Shown here: positions 11,324 through 22,839 of the stretch, piece by piece | How the letters are laid out: each line of letters starts with the position of its first letter | Position numbering within the stretch: position 1 is the first letter of the stretch | Assembly (NCBI GenBank): GCA_932521035.1 | Contig: OW051492.1 | Span: 5,456,001-5,520,000, forward strand | Length of the DNA stretch: 64,000 nucleotides | DNA from: Oscheius dolichura | Taxonomy: Eukaryota; Nematoda; Chromadorea; Rhabditida; Rhabditidae | Reading direction: 5' to 3' | Program-made: the position numbers and the translations under genes | The notes under the pieces: model-generated | Told to the model about the DNA's origin: nothing | Databases searched by the model: none | Seen by the model: the letters and a program-made list of their open reading frames with translations, nothing else

Positions 11324-12248
11324 TGTCCTGAAAATGAGGTTATTAGTACGTTTTTTCTCTCTTGCGTTTCTTCAAAATTACAAATTAAAAAAACGACCGC
11401 CACTCACCTAGGACAATACAGGGTGACGATATTTGACAGGACGCGTTAATCCAGGATATTGTCATTGTCCTCCTTTCTCGTCTCTCTTCGGCTTATGTGG
11501 GAAGGCTCGTTTGTTCAAAGGATACAGAAAATGAGCCAAGGGGGATACTGTAACAGCCTCACGGGCTAAAGAGTTTTGAGGGGAAAGCCGCTGTCTGCTC
11601 TTCATGGCCGACCAGCCTAGTCGTCTCCTGTCGTTTGTCCCCCTTGGCCACCGCGTCTCCTCGCCTCCCGTTATTTTCGCTTCTTGGCCACCCCATGTCC
11701 TCGTCCCCCATCATCTGCCCTGCATGGTGAGAAGGTTATTTGTGCCAAACTGGATGAGGAGAAAGAGGGTCGACAGGGAGGGATTGTCAGGGACATCGGT
11801 GGAGGATAGGGAGACGAGAGGCATACGAGTGGGTCTATTCGATCTAGGAAGATGAGTCATGCCCTTTTTAGACGTTGTGCCCGCCTCTGAAAATCTGGAT
11901 CTGGGGATTTCAAAGGGAGACGAACAAGGTGGCATTCACACCCCGTAACATCTTCTGTTTATTTACAATCTGGTGGAATCTCCCTCTTTTTCGAAAACAG
12001 GAGGCTCCCCCGAGAAAAGGGGCACATTCAATGGCGTTGGTTGCAATTAGGCATGCTCCGCCGGTCACTCAGTCCTACTCTGATCGATGACAAGAACTCC
12101 CTTCTGAAAGGTCAGCTGCTTTTTCTCGTATCTATTCGAATTAATTGACAAAGCGACAGATAGATTTATTAGATTTGTCTAATTCGAAACAACGGGTAGT
12201 CACACCAGTAGCGGGATAGATATGGAACTAGGAACAATAACAACGGGC
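11324..12248. other. Intergenic spacer between two minus-strand genes
   Basis: No convincing coding sequence. The right part becomes AT-rich (12120-12210). It would hold the 3' region of the secreted-precursor gene and the promoter or trans-splice region of the 9.4-11.3 kb gene. Confidence 0.4.
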
Positions 12249-13209
12249 TTAGAAGAGTCGCCGGGTGGCTCGCTCGTTCAGGATCTGGGCAATCTCGGCT
12301 ATTCTCATCTTCAGCTCCAGGTCCTCCTCCTGTTCCTCCATAGCCTCTTCGATCATTTCATCCGGCACGACGACCAACTCGGGGGCCGGCTCCAACGGGG
12401 GCCCGCTCCTTCTCATCCGACCTGAAACCCGCTTGTTTTGCCCGGAATTGAATTACTCTAATCTAATAGGGTGTCCGATCACTGCCGTGTCCCCTATCAG
12501 ACTCGAGGAGCCACTCCCTAAGTAGGCGCCCCCGCAGCGGATTAGTCTCCTCACCTTGGGCGATGACTTCGTCCGGGATCTCTATAATCTCGTACTCGGC
12601 CGGCTCGTCGTCGTTGTATCGCTCGATCTCGTTCTGGACGATGTCCGCCAAGACGCGCAGCTGGCTGTCCGAGAGCTCTGCAATGAGACTAATGAGCGGG
12701 CAGCTGGGCCCCACCTGAGAGTTCCTGCTTCAGCTCCTCCCCCTCGTCCATCAGCGGCGTGTCCTCCACCAAAATCTGGAATGTCCTCTTCGATGAATGG
12801 GGCTAACGAGGGCGAGGGAATCATAACAAACACGAAGGGCCCCTCGGTTCGAATTGCCCGGCTACCTGTCTTTTGGCTCGACGTCGTCCGCCGTTGTCGA
12901 TCTTCTGTGCTCGGCTATCCGGTGAAACGGAGGCCACTGCTCGGCGCACGGCCTTTTCTTGCTGAAACAAATCCTTGGGCGAGATTGCAATACGATACAC
13001 TCCATATTGCGCGAAACACAGCCGCCAAATGCTTTTTGGACTCTTCCCTGCCAACGAACAATTCAATTATTAGTCAGGGATTACTGTAGCTGATATTACG
13101 AAATGAGGACAGTAGTCGGAAGACGAGAGGAACTTACTGTAGGAGCTGCAGCGACGATGGCTGTGGAGACGAGGGCGACAGCGACTAGAGCTTGAGCGAG
13201 GGCCGGCAT
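12249..13209 (-). CDS. Secreted precursor with furin-like sites (neuropeptide-like)
   Basis: Five exons give about 174 residues, each junction in phase. The ATG at 13209 begins a signal peptide of about 23 residues (LAQALVAVALVSTAIVAAAP). Exon 1 ends at GTAAGT and exon 2 starts after TTTGTTTCAG at about 12962. A short basic propeptide ends in RRRAKR at residues 50-55, a good furin-type site, followed by Q. The mature part is strongly acidic and helical, with a second basic site RMRR near residue 120. The two segments around it echo each other (EIPDEVI and VVPDEMI). The chain ends NERATRRLF with no Gly for amidation. This fits a prohormone or neuropeptide-like precursor processed in the secretory pathway. 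I do not recognise the family. Confidence 0.7.
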
Positions 13210-14416
13210 TCCGGAGCCTTGGGGTCTTCTGACAACCAGCCGCGCTGCAGCCGCGACGCCACGCCTCTCCCCGATTATGTTGAAGCGAGGGAGAGCCGAG
13301 TCCCTGAGTACTGAAATTGCCCCGGAAGGAAGGGATTCGCGGAAATGCATCCAACGCAGCCGGGTTACGGTAAGGGGGCTGAATACAGTGGCCAGGCGAC
13401 GGTACCTCACAAATTGGTCAGTTGCCAGGTGGCATTTGATCGTAGTTTTGGTCCTCAATGAAAAGGGAAGTAAAGGGCTTCAGAAGTGGGGTCACCTAAT
13501 GGAGGAATCTTTGGCCGGGGGCAGAATTGCAGACGGAAGAGCCCTTTCTATGGAGGGGCAACCCAAATTTTAGCCTTTATTTTCTGGGGGCCAAGACCAC
13601 CTGCCATCTCTATTTCGAGCAATATTAATTATGTTTATTGGCCGTGTCCCCATACGTGCAGTCTAGAATGGCCCTCTCCAACACGTCGTTTGTCTTTCAA
13701 TTCGTAGCTACAAGTAGACAACAAGTAGACCCTCGTATTCAACGGGATATTAAGAGTTAAATGTATCAAGGTACTAAGCCAGTGCTGCTGACCTCGTGTT
13801 GACAGTAAAGCAAGCTAAAAACAACCCAAATGCGAGTAAACATTCTCGGGTACGGTAGGCCTAATTGTCAAAGTTAATTGTCAAAATTATATTTGGGGTA
13901 CTCTTCGAAGACAGAGGCTAGACGGCAATCTTTGAACGGGAAACTCTTGGCAATACCCCCGCCTGTCAGCGGCAGTCTATTCCTGCTGTTCTACGTGATT
14001 ATGAGGAGTTCTTTCAAATAAGTTGTCGAGACATCTGCCAACTTATATTAGCTTTTAGCTCAATATATAGTATGATCTGAGGATTCAGTTGAACCTCATG
14101 AAACAAATAAGAAGCATCTTTGTTTAATCAAAAACCTAAGAATCATTATAAGGCTCGAGGATATTTGCCCACATGAGCATATTAGTATTGAAGACCCTGA
14201 AGCACATGTGCTTAGATCTCTTATAATTTTTGAACAAAGACCTGCCTGGAAATAGGAGATAAAATAAGATAATTGTAACCTTCCCCTTCGTCTGTAGAAA
14301 TTGCAGTTATAATGCTATTCTAATTAACTAATTAACTGAACGATGCATTTTTCTCTAATTCAGTTTTCAGATTTGGTTTATTGGCAAACCCTCGTTCAAA
14401 TAATATACAAAGTAAG
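13210..14416. other. Intergenic; GC-to-AT transition
   Basis: No gene is seen. Base composition changes from GC-rich to clearly AT-rich near 13.6 kb and remains so on the right. This spacer would carry the promoter of the secreted-precursor gene and the 3' region of csn-7. Confidence 0.45.
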
Positions 14417-15364
14417 CTACTTTTTAGATCGATTAGGGATAAAAGGACGTCGCTTGGTGCGCGGAGTAGTTTCGCTGGTAGTTGGGCCAATATCGTGGGA
14501 GCGGTTCATGAGGTCTTCCACATTCTGAAATGTTTTCATTTATTTATAGGATAAAACCAAAATTACCTGGCGAGCATTCTGAACTTCAGTCTCCGTCTTT
14601 TTTTTAAGCTCGATTTCATCACTCATGAGTGCATTCTCTCTATAAAAAAAAGAGAATAATGAGAGGTACCAAATTCTTAGAATAATCGCATAGTTGTAGA
14701 AAGTTAGATCACAGATAAATAAGATAACTTTCTACAGCTATCAGCCCTCGTTTATTACTTACTTCTCAGCAGCCGACAAGGCTTCGGACTGCGTTTTTGA
14801 AGCATGCTGAAGCCATCCATTTAGAACTGATACCATGCGGGGTAAAATATTGCTGATGCTGGGAACGTCTCTAGCCATCCAATCCGAAATGAAGACAACA
14901 CGATTGCTGGAATCGAGACGGCCCTTCACCATTCCATGATAGATGGCATCAATGACAACATCTTCCAGTTCACGTGTGGAGGAAAGTCGTAGCCTAAAGT
15001 TTTAAGATTTATATATGATCAAAAACATACCTCTTCAAAAGTTCGTCGTATGAAAGTTGCCGATTTTGAGTAGCATACGAAATCAACGATAGTTGACGCA
15101 ATTTATGAAGCCAAGCTGGCGGAATGTCATCATCCAAATCCTCTACCGTTCCATATGCAAAAATTTCAGCAGTCTTGAATAGCTTCGGATTCTTAGTGAC
15201 AAGTGCCTAAATGATTCAAAATTATCCCCATCTAAACGTAAAATCACCTGAATTTCTGGAGTGTTCAGAAGAGGAGACATATGAATCACCGTAGGGCAAC
15301 CAAAAGATGCTTCAAGTACCGATTCCGGTGAAGTACCGTTTTCCATGTTAGCTGATTGCAACAT
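14417..15364 (-). CDS. csn-7: COP9 signalosome subunit 7 (PCI domain)
   Basis: The product is about 240 residues, the usual size for CSN7. Order: an N-terminal helical repeat part with FAYGT, then the PCI winged-helix part with LHKLRQLSLISYATQNRQLS followed by STRELEDVVIDAIYHGMVKG. These align position for position with the CSN7 signature (FAYGTY..., KLRHLSVVTLA, RQLEDLVIEAVY). A coiled-coil segment rich in Glu/Lys and a basic tail PRTKRRPFIPNRSKK follow. The ATG at 15364 lies four bases behind TTGTTAG. It is the last of four closely spaced minus-strand genes, 125 bp after sdhaf4. CSN7 is a PCI scaffold subunit of the cullin-deneddylating COP9 complex. It is far too short for eIF3m, the other likely PCI candidate. 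Confidence 0.85.
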
Positions 15365-15489
15365 TGTCCTAACAAAGTGCTTATGAATATTGAAAGAAAA
15401 ACGGATTAAGTAAATTCAGAATATACTTTTGCTCATAAAAATTGGATTGTGCAATAAATTTAATCAATTAGGAGTATAAAAATGACATT

Positions 15490-15813
15490 CTAAAAATCGG
15501 TTACTCGTCCTTTACGTTCCCAGTCTCCATAACGGGTAGGCTCTGGTCCAGCTGGTCCTCCGACTTCCCCCGTTCGAGAGTTCACGCCATCTGGATGTTT
15601 AGGGAGAGCAGGATCTTCATAAGGTTTTGGGTCATCCTAAAAAAGTTTCAGTATTAGTTCTATAGAGATCGATAAGAGGTTTACCTTACTATTCCGATCA
15701 AGGACCCCTTTAGGCGTCTTTTCTTTTAGAATTTGTTCTGTACTCTTTCTGGGTAGCTTTGAGTGGAAACGTGTTGTAAAAGATATTAAATTTCGGGCGA
15801 CCAAACGTTGCAT
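15490..15813 (-). CDS. sdhaf4: Succinate dehydrogenase assembly factor 4
   Basis: Two exons (about 15687-15813 and 15490-15636) encode about 90 residues. The N-terminus ([19 protein letters not shown]) is basic and looks like a mitochondrial targeting peptide. The C-terminal half carries the DUF1674/SDHAF4 signature: [20 protein letters not shown] followed by [10 protein letters not shown] at the very end. SDHAF4 binds flavinylated SDH1 (SDHA) in the matrix and protects it until complex II assembles. The ATG abuts a TTACAG acceptor, as in trans-splicing. It lies 105 bp behind the PSMG4-like gene and 125 bp ahead of csn-7 on the same strand. Confidence 0.9.
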
Positions 15814-15918
15814 CTGTAACTTTTAAAAGAAATCTTCAGGGAAAGTAATATATTGAAGGAACCATCGTCTAAGATTTCAATGAAAGCTGAAATAGTACTT
15901 TATTATGCCTAGACGGTT

Positions 15919-16318
15919 TCATTTTTTTAATGGGACGAGCTGCTGTAATTGGGGCTTTATCGCAGCAAAAAGAAGTTGCCAAAATCTTGGTTCTTCTTCT
16001 TCAATGTCAGAACTTACGAAAACCTATAACGATAATTATATCGCAATTGGAAATAACAACCTGTTTTCCTTGGAACATTTTGGCAATACTCGAATTGAAA
16101 CCTTTGATACAGATGCTATTTATTCCCGAACCTTCTATCAATGAAGTTGACGTAGGATAGTGTGAGAGGTTCAAAGAGGTTATACCGCTGAAAAAAAAGT
16201 AAAAATATTAAAAATATCACCTTTTGCCAATCCATACAAAAATACAACCTTCCAGTGAAATTACGTAACTGTTGAACTCTGAATTGCAAACACTCACGGT
16301 AAACTCATTTCGCATCAT
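15919..16318 (-). CDS. psmg4: Proteasome assembly chaperone 4-like protein
   Basis: Three exons (16221-16318, 16061-16187, 15919-16023) with introns of 33 and 37 nt give one open product of about 110 residues. It starts at ATGATG at 16318, directly behind TTTTAG. The core matches PAC4/PSMG4: a beta-strand part GCIFVWIGKSG, then HYPTSTSLIEGSG, then IAKMFQGKQVFVSSDIEEEE and a C-terminal helix FWQLLFAAIKPQLQQL. Human PSMG4 has the same order (FLLWVG, DPVSTSLLG, LARKTNKQVFVS). The chaperone pairs with PSMG3 to start alpha-ring assembly of the 20S proteasome. It is second in the four-gene run. The family call rests on motif order and is good but not certain. Confidence 0.75.
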
Positions 16319-16681
16319 CTAAAACTATAGATGACTGTCGCACTAAGAACAAGAAAAGATACCGCTATAAAGCAGCTAGTACGAAATTTATGTGAGGCAA
16401 TAAAATATTTACGCACCGAACCACATGTATAGAAAAATAATAGTCACATTACTTATAGATCACAGAATAAATAATCATCAGTAAACATAATAAACAAAAG
16501 TTAACTGAGAGAGACAGCAATTAGTGCTAAAACCGTAGATTTCCCCCATAAAAATACTAAACAATCGAAAGAAAAAGCATGAAAAGCTAGGTAAATGCGT
16601 CTTGATTTGATTTTAAGATTAAAAAGATGATCTCTAATTAGAACATGATACTTATTCACAAATATATTTACAGAAAAGTAA

Positions 16682-19500
16682 CTATTTAATCCGCTTGTCG
16701 AGTTTATCATCAAAGAGCCAGCGTTCATCAGATGAAAGTGAGAAATAGTGGGTGTTCCATTTTTCTCCGCGTTCCAAACGCTCTTTGGCTTCAGCCCGCT
16801 GACGTTGTTCGATCATACGCTTCGCGGTAGTCGCCACTTGAATACGGTTCCTTAGAAGGGCGCATGTAACATGACGCCACAGCCTTAAAACTTTTATAAA
16901 GAAAACAAATAATTTTGCTAGCCTTCTACTTTCCCTTTCTCCCTGTTGCATTACGGAAACACATTCTTTTTTCATTTCTTGTTCTGCTTTAACGTCGATA
17001 AATACGTACTCCTCCCCGTTTTGTGGCTTAGCGTGCATTACACCGTTCCATTCACCACGAATAACCAAGAGTGGCTTTTTGGCTCCCTCCCTTAAATGTA
17101 TTGAACTATTGAAATATATTATATATTGTGAGGAAAACAACTAGAATTGTGAAACCGACCTGAATATATTTCCTTGAATTTTGTGTGGTTTGCCACCGAA
17201 GAACGGTTTTGTCAAGAACTCGATGTCGGCGTAAAACCCAGTTTTTTCACAAGTAACCTTCACTTTTCCTCCTAATTCTACCCATGGTGTACTCATAATA
17301 GATCTTCCATAGCCACTGGGGAATGTAACAGTGTAGTGTTCATCATAATCATGAAGAATGACTGTACCAGAGCCGATATTAGCCACACCTACAATATTTC
17401 ACATACTGCAACAAATCAAAATACTGCACCGATAGATAATCCAAGAAATGAAGATTTCGTATAAATATGAGCATGGAATGAGATTCGCTTTCCCGGATGC
17501 TCTGCGTAAAATGCCGAAACTGGGGGATGATGACTCACCTAAACAAATTAACAACAAAAATATAATGACACTAACTTGTTCAGCTATAAAAGTCAACTGA
17601 TTTTCATCAGATCCAGGAAACGGGCCTGCTTCAGTTTTCTTGCCGGAAAAATCCATTCCAGGGACATTATATCTACATCGGAACGTTTCTCCCAGTATAG
17701 GGTTGTATGGCTTTTTAGCAACTCCACTTTTGCGGGCAGCATAAAAGGCATTGAGATAGTAACGGACTACAGAACTGAAAAAAAATGTAGAAAACTTGTC
17801 TCTGAAACGCACATGAATCTTTTTTCAGGACTATCTAGTTCAACTGTAGAAACAAATGCATCTGGATGAGCAAAAAAGTCAGCATACATTTCTAGTAAAG
17901 ATCGACGCTCTAATATAAACGTCGGTAGAGTCACTTTGGTTAGATCCATTCCTACGCTGACCTGAAATACAGAAGTGGACAAAATAAACGGAGCTAACCT
18001 GACTAAGTAAATGCATTAGAACACTTCCATGCTCTTGTTGTACATTTCCAATATCATGCTCTTCGGCGTTATCGTATATTTCGTCAAAATTTTCATGAGA
18101 ATCGCCGAAATCAAATGTGTCCTCCTATAATGAAGATTGTGAAACTAACGGTACAACTTTTCTCAATGAAACTACCATTCTTCAAATTTAAAAAAAGCTT
18201 GCCTCTTCAAAGGAAATAGGTGATGTAGGTGCATTAGTCCCAGCAGGCCTATCAGACTCTTCCTGGACGGTGTCTAAATCAAGCAGTTCCTCGTCTGCGT
18301 CGTAAAATTCTTCATCGTCGCTTCTGAATTTTTTTAATAATTGAAATGAATATTACTACTAATTATAATATTTAAAAAAAAACTAACGAAGCATATGAAA
18401 TAGCAGGTCGCGGTGAAGCAACAGGAATGTTACATTCATCCATTTGCTTTGTACTGTTTGAGCTTCCAGGCGATGCAGTATTCTTCTGATTGTCATTTTC
18501 CTCCTCTTTTAAGGAATTATCTTCCGGAGGAATATCAATTTTATTTCTTGCCATCTGTAAAACATAGCATATTAATGGTTGCGGTCAACCTGAAGGAGGA
18601 TAATGGCGTGTTTCACGGTGTCGAGAAGGGCATTGCTAGAAACAATCAAACTTTCCAAGGATTTTTGATCCTTTTCACTGGCACGCTCCTTCAAGAATTC
18701 CAACTCCTTCACCTGAGAATACAGAAACATCGAGGCAAGTGTGTATTCAGGGATGCATCGGATCTGCCATTATCCCACCTTGTGTATTTACATATCGTTC
18801 ACACCGTTTGTATCAATTTTATGAAATAGTAGGCCAAATGATAACTTGGCATACTCAATCAAGAGAAACGGGTTGATCAACATATCGTTTTGCAATACTA
18901 AAAAATGCTCATTTACATGCCTTTTAAACTTAAGATAAACTGAGCGGTGTGATAATGGGATATCTCCGGTTCACCCCAAAACTTAAAAAGACGGAAGCAA
19001 CGGCTTACCTGAGAAATCAAACTTGAGAGATGTTGATCAGCCTCGACTATTTTAGCTTTTAGAGTATCTACAGTGGCTTCTTTGGTCTTCGTTTCTTTCC
19101 TATATCCGCTCACTTCTCGAATGGATGTTTCTAGAGCTCGAACCCATTGATTTCTTTCTTTCTCATCGCGACCCTGAATTTTGCATCAATACACTATGAT
19201 AGCGTTATTTTGAGAAGTGTAGCTTATTTTTTTAGTACCTGTAGATGAAAGACTTTTCCTTCAGAAGTCAAGGTGAAAAGGCTATTATTTTCGCCATCAA
19301 TTCCGACAATAGCACCGTTTAGTCTCATGCATCCTAGAGAAAAGTAAAAATAATCAGAAAGCCGCTAATTTACCTCGTTGCTGCCCTTTGAGCATTTTAT
19401 CTCTTGTTGTAAAATAGACCAACGTCTCGTGTTCCAATTTAAACCAGCGATACTGCCATCCGTGCACCATATTAGTCCACTTTGAAAGTGGGCCTTCCAT
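16682..19500 (-). CDS. Oxysterol-binding protein-related protein (ORP9/10/11 class)
   Basis: The ATG at 19500 opens a PH domain ([20 protein letters not shown] ... [15 protein letters not shown]) close to ORP9/ORP10/ORP11. A coiled-coil linker follows, then an acidic segment with a FFAT-type motif EFYDADE (about 18310), which binds VAP in the ER. The OSBP lipid-transfer domain contains [30 protein letters not shown] and the fingerprint EQVSHHPP, restored across an intron at about 17540-17573. It ends with [15 protein letters not shown] and KLDKRIK. The protein would exchange sterol or phosphatidylserine for PI4P at ER-Golgi/endosome contacts. It is first in a minus-strand run with psmg4, sdhaf4 and csn-7. 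Some small exons of the linker (18.76-18.85 kb) are not fully resolved. Confidence 0.93.
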
Positions 19501-19873
19501 TGTGGCAGGCAACCACTAAATATATTATATTACTGAGAGGAAAATCTTTTCTTTCAGAATGCAAAAACAGGATGAATCTTTCCAAACCTGAATAGAATAC
19601 AAGTATTGCTTGTCTAATGCAAGGCAGATTTGTAATTGTGTTTATAAACCATACAATACCCCGTAACAAAAAGAAGCAAACAATAAAAAAGTGCATGTGA
19701 CATCGCAAGCTAAACAAAAATATATGAACTACGTCTAGAGAGGCGCGCGGTTTACGCGTTATTCCATACGTTAGTACGAGATGCTCAATCTATAGAGCAG
19801 GAAGTGCTGCTTGTTGTATCTCTTCTCGTTATACTGAAATCCTTTTTGCAATTTTCAGTAAGAACAACAACAG
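19501..19873. promoter_or_regulatory. Divergent promoter region (ORP gene / calumenin)
   Basis: This AT-rich gap separates the minus-strand ORP start from the plus-strand calumenin ATG and should contain both promoters. A CTTTTTGCAATTTTCAG acceptor at 19843-19859 lies 14 bases before the calumenin ATG. No specific factor site is claimed. Confidence 0.4.
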
Positions 19874-21022
19874 ATGAGTAGAGGGCTTTTATTTCTTGCG
19901 GTGCTGTTTGTAGTTTCCGTTTATGCCGATAACGAAAGGGTAGAACATGGAGCAGCTTCTCGTCTTTTTCGACACGATGACGCTGTAAACAAGCATGCTG
20001 ATTTAGAGGCATTACTCGGTAATTTTGTTTCGTTCCCAATAATTTTCTTTAGGTTCAAAAAAGAGTGCCGATTATTTTGATGAACTGCCTCCAGAAGAAG
20101 CAAGAACTCGCTTAAAAGCGATTGCCCTAGCTGCAGATAAGAACAAGGACGGATTTATTGGTATATACGGTAGTTTTGTTGTAAACCTAATATTATAGAT
20201 GAGAATGAATTGCGAGCGTGGGTGGAACAGTCAATTCATTCTGTGGATGACGAGGAAACCGATGAAAGATTGAAGGAAATGGACGTAAACGGAGATGGAC
20301 TTGTAACAAAACTGAACTTGATAAACGTAAGAAACACTTTAGATAACCTGGGATGAATATCTAGAAGAAACGTTTGCTGAGCAAAATATCTCTAAGCTAG
20401 ATGCAGATGATAAAAAATCAATGGAAGAGGATAAAAAATACTTCGAAGGTTAGTTTATTTTTATTTTTGAGAGTATACTTTCATGCTTAGCTGCGGATTT
20501 GGATCAAGATGGAAAGCTCAATAGGAGCGAATTATCAGCGTTTATAACTCCAGAAAATTTCGCTCACATGCATTCAATTATTATTGAAAATACAATGGCG
20601 GAAAAAGACAACAATAAAGATGGATTCATTGATATTAATGAGTATTTGGGAGAAATAGCCGAGAATCCACAGAGCGAATGGTATGCTGTCGAGAAAAATA
20701 GGTATTTCCATTTAACAATTTTTACATTACTTATTAGATTTATGGCTGAGTTTGATAAAGATGGTGATGGGTTTTTAAAGGGAGAGGAAATCAGAAATTG
20801 GCTCATTCCTGACACCAATGTAATATCAGCGAATGAAGCTACACATCTTATTTCTAATGCAGATGTTAATAAGGTACCTTTTTTGTTATTCTGTTAAACA
20901 TACTCCTTTAGGATGGCAAACTTTCTATTGAAGAAGTTATTAATTCATATAAGATATTCACAGGCTCGGAAATAACAAACTATGGGGATGCCCTTCTTAA
21001 AATAGAACACACAGAGTTGTAG
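19874..21022 (+). CDS. calu-1: Calumenin/reticulocalbin (CREC EF-hand protein)
   Basis: A signal peptide (GLLFLAVLFVVSVYA) is followed by EF-hands in CREC style. Loops seen include DKNKDGFIDENE, DVNGDGLV, DLDQDGKLNRSE, DNNKDGFIDINE, DKDGDGFLKGEE and DVNKDGKLSIEE, so six hands as in calumenin. Several introns of about 35-50 nt interrupt the chain; the first (20020-20053, about 34 nt) joins EALLG to SKKSADYF. The C-terminus reads IEHTEL, i.e. HTEL where HDEL is the usual ER-retention signal. Calumenins are luminal calcium-binding proteins of the secretory pathway; the C. elegans protein affects cuticle and body size. The symbol follows the worm orthologue and is inferred from domain order. Confidence 0.9.
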
Positions 21023-21255
21023 CAATATGTCTTTCTTCGACGTTTGTATAATGCAATTATGTACCTGCTAATATGGTAATGTTGCCAAGCTGTCCCTCTC
21101 ATTTCACGAGTACATTTTATAATTTTTACCTTATTTCTTTTTTACTCCAATGCGTTGAACATTTTTCATGTTGTGAATAAGTGGATATAAAGTTGTCGAT
21201 AAAAAAGTAGGACAGATTTGTTATACATAAGATTAATTTGCTGTGGTTTTCGTCT

Positions 21256-22827
21256 TCAAAGTTGATGGAAATTGGTGATTCTATCGGTGGTCGAATTGTC
21301 GTTAGCAGCGTTCTTCGCTTCATCATTTGTAACAACTTCAGTTTCACTAAAAACGATGTTGATACAATAAAATAACCTCACTTGGAGTTTATCTTCTTCC
21401 TTATAACCGACGGAGTAAAAGTTCCAGTTTTCTCCTTGGATTTCTCCTTCGATTCGTATTTCGAATCAGCCTTGGGTGCCATTTTCGTTTGAGATACCCT
21501 TTTTACCCCACTGCCGCCACTTTGCGGTTGCGCCGGTGCCATTCTGGCCTTCAAAGACTCCTTTACTCTAAAAAAAACGGGGTATATCCGTCCAGCACAA
21601 AACCAACTTTTTAGCGGACTTGTTTACAGTAGTCCTCGGCGTTTTAGTCTTGCTCTGATTGCTTTTGAAGGCCTTCCGTAGAGCGCTCAGCTTCATCTCG
21701 TTCTTGTTTGATTCAACCACGGCCTGGCTACTTCCGATGTCTTTTGGAGGTGACGATGCAGGCGGCGGGGCTACGACTGCCTGGGTGGTCGGGGTTTGGC
21801 CACGGGCGACAGGAGCCGACTGCTGGTTGCTGGCTTGAGGCTGGCTCGACTTCATCGGGGTCTGAGGAGTGACGTCGGTCTGGATGTGCTCTGTATCCGT
21901 CTTCCTAAATATAATTCAGCAAAATTGACAATAGAACTAACGGGGCCACGTTGCCAGTTTGGACGGGAATGTCGAGCTTTGGACGGGCGACCTCATACTA
22001 AAAAGAGTTTGGTTGCGCTTGAAGCGTATCTCACCTGGTAGGCCATAATAGTGGCTTTAAATGGCTGCAGCAGCTGCAGTTTCATCTGGAGGCTCGCCTC
22101 GTAGTCATTGCCTTCCAGCAGGTCCTTGCCCATGGTCGTCTTCTGGTCGCCGTCCTGTGTCACACCCATCACAAGGAACGACTTGCCGGTCATCTGCAGC
22201 CTTCCTGGGTTAATTTAAACAGTCGACTCTACCTTTTCGATGATATCTAGGATGCTTTCCATCGTGTTCTCCAATACTTTAGACGCTTCTCCCGGCAAAA
22301 TTTGTTCCTTTTTAAATTCCGTCAGAAACTCGTCGAACCTTCCAGTCTTATCCAACTCCAACTGGAGGACAATCTTGTACGGGCTGTCAGGGGAGGGGAT
22401 CACCGCCGTCTTCTTGGGACTTTGGTCTGCTCCTCCTGGCAGAGGTGTCGTAGTCTTTTTTCTAAATTTCCTGTATCAACTAAAAGACGATATCAAACCT
22501 CTGAGTGACCATAACTTTAAACTTTCCCGGCTCCTCGGTAGGGTCGAAGGGAGTCGTCCTCGTGACGATGACATCTCCTGCATAGGCACCCATAGCAGCA
22601 GCTTCCATTTCGTTTTCCCTCTGGCGCTCTGCTGCCGAAATTGGCTCCCTCGTTTCTCTATTGGATATCTTGTCTTCTTTTCCGTAGAAATTCTTGTGGC
22701 GTCGGCCCTCCTCCATTAGATAGCAGATGAAGGCAATACCAAGCGCAATGATGAATGCAGCGACGGCTATGGCACGATCCGTCCACCATGGAATATTTGC
22801 CAGGACGACACCACAGCTACATTCCAT
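21256..22827 (-). CDS. Orphan single-pass membrane protein
   Basis: The ATG at 22827 begins MECSCGVVLANIPWWTDRA, followed by a membrane segment (AVAAFIIALGIAFICYLM) and a basic stop (EEGRRHKNF), so the bulk is probably cytosolic. Two similar helical and beta-rich segments follow (KIVLQLELDKTGRFDEF ... LENTMESILDIIEK and KSFLVMGVTQDG ... EASLQMKLQLLQPF). A Gln/Pro/Ala-rich linker and a Lys-rich tail ending ITNFHQL complete it. Introns of about 39 nt join in phase. GC content is higher than in neighbouring genes. The tRNA-like foldback element ends 12 bp upstream of the ATG and therefore occupies its promoter or 5' leader. No known domain recognised. Confidence 0.65.
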
Positions 22828-22839
22828 GGTAGCCGGCCC

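Noticed and set aside
12963-13066. Coding extension of the secreted-precursor exon reading KSPKSIWRLCFAQYGVYR
   Set aside because: It cannot be joined in phase to the signal-peptide exon, whereas the TTTGTTTCAG acceptor at its end can.
15905-16160. Two plus-strand open frames at 15.9-16.16 kb
   Set aside because: The minus strand reads through two short introns as a PSMG4-like protein; the plus-strand frames are shadows.
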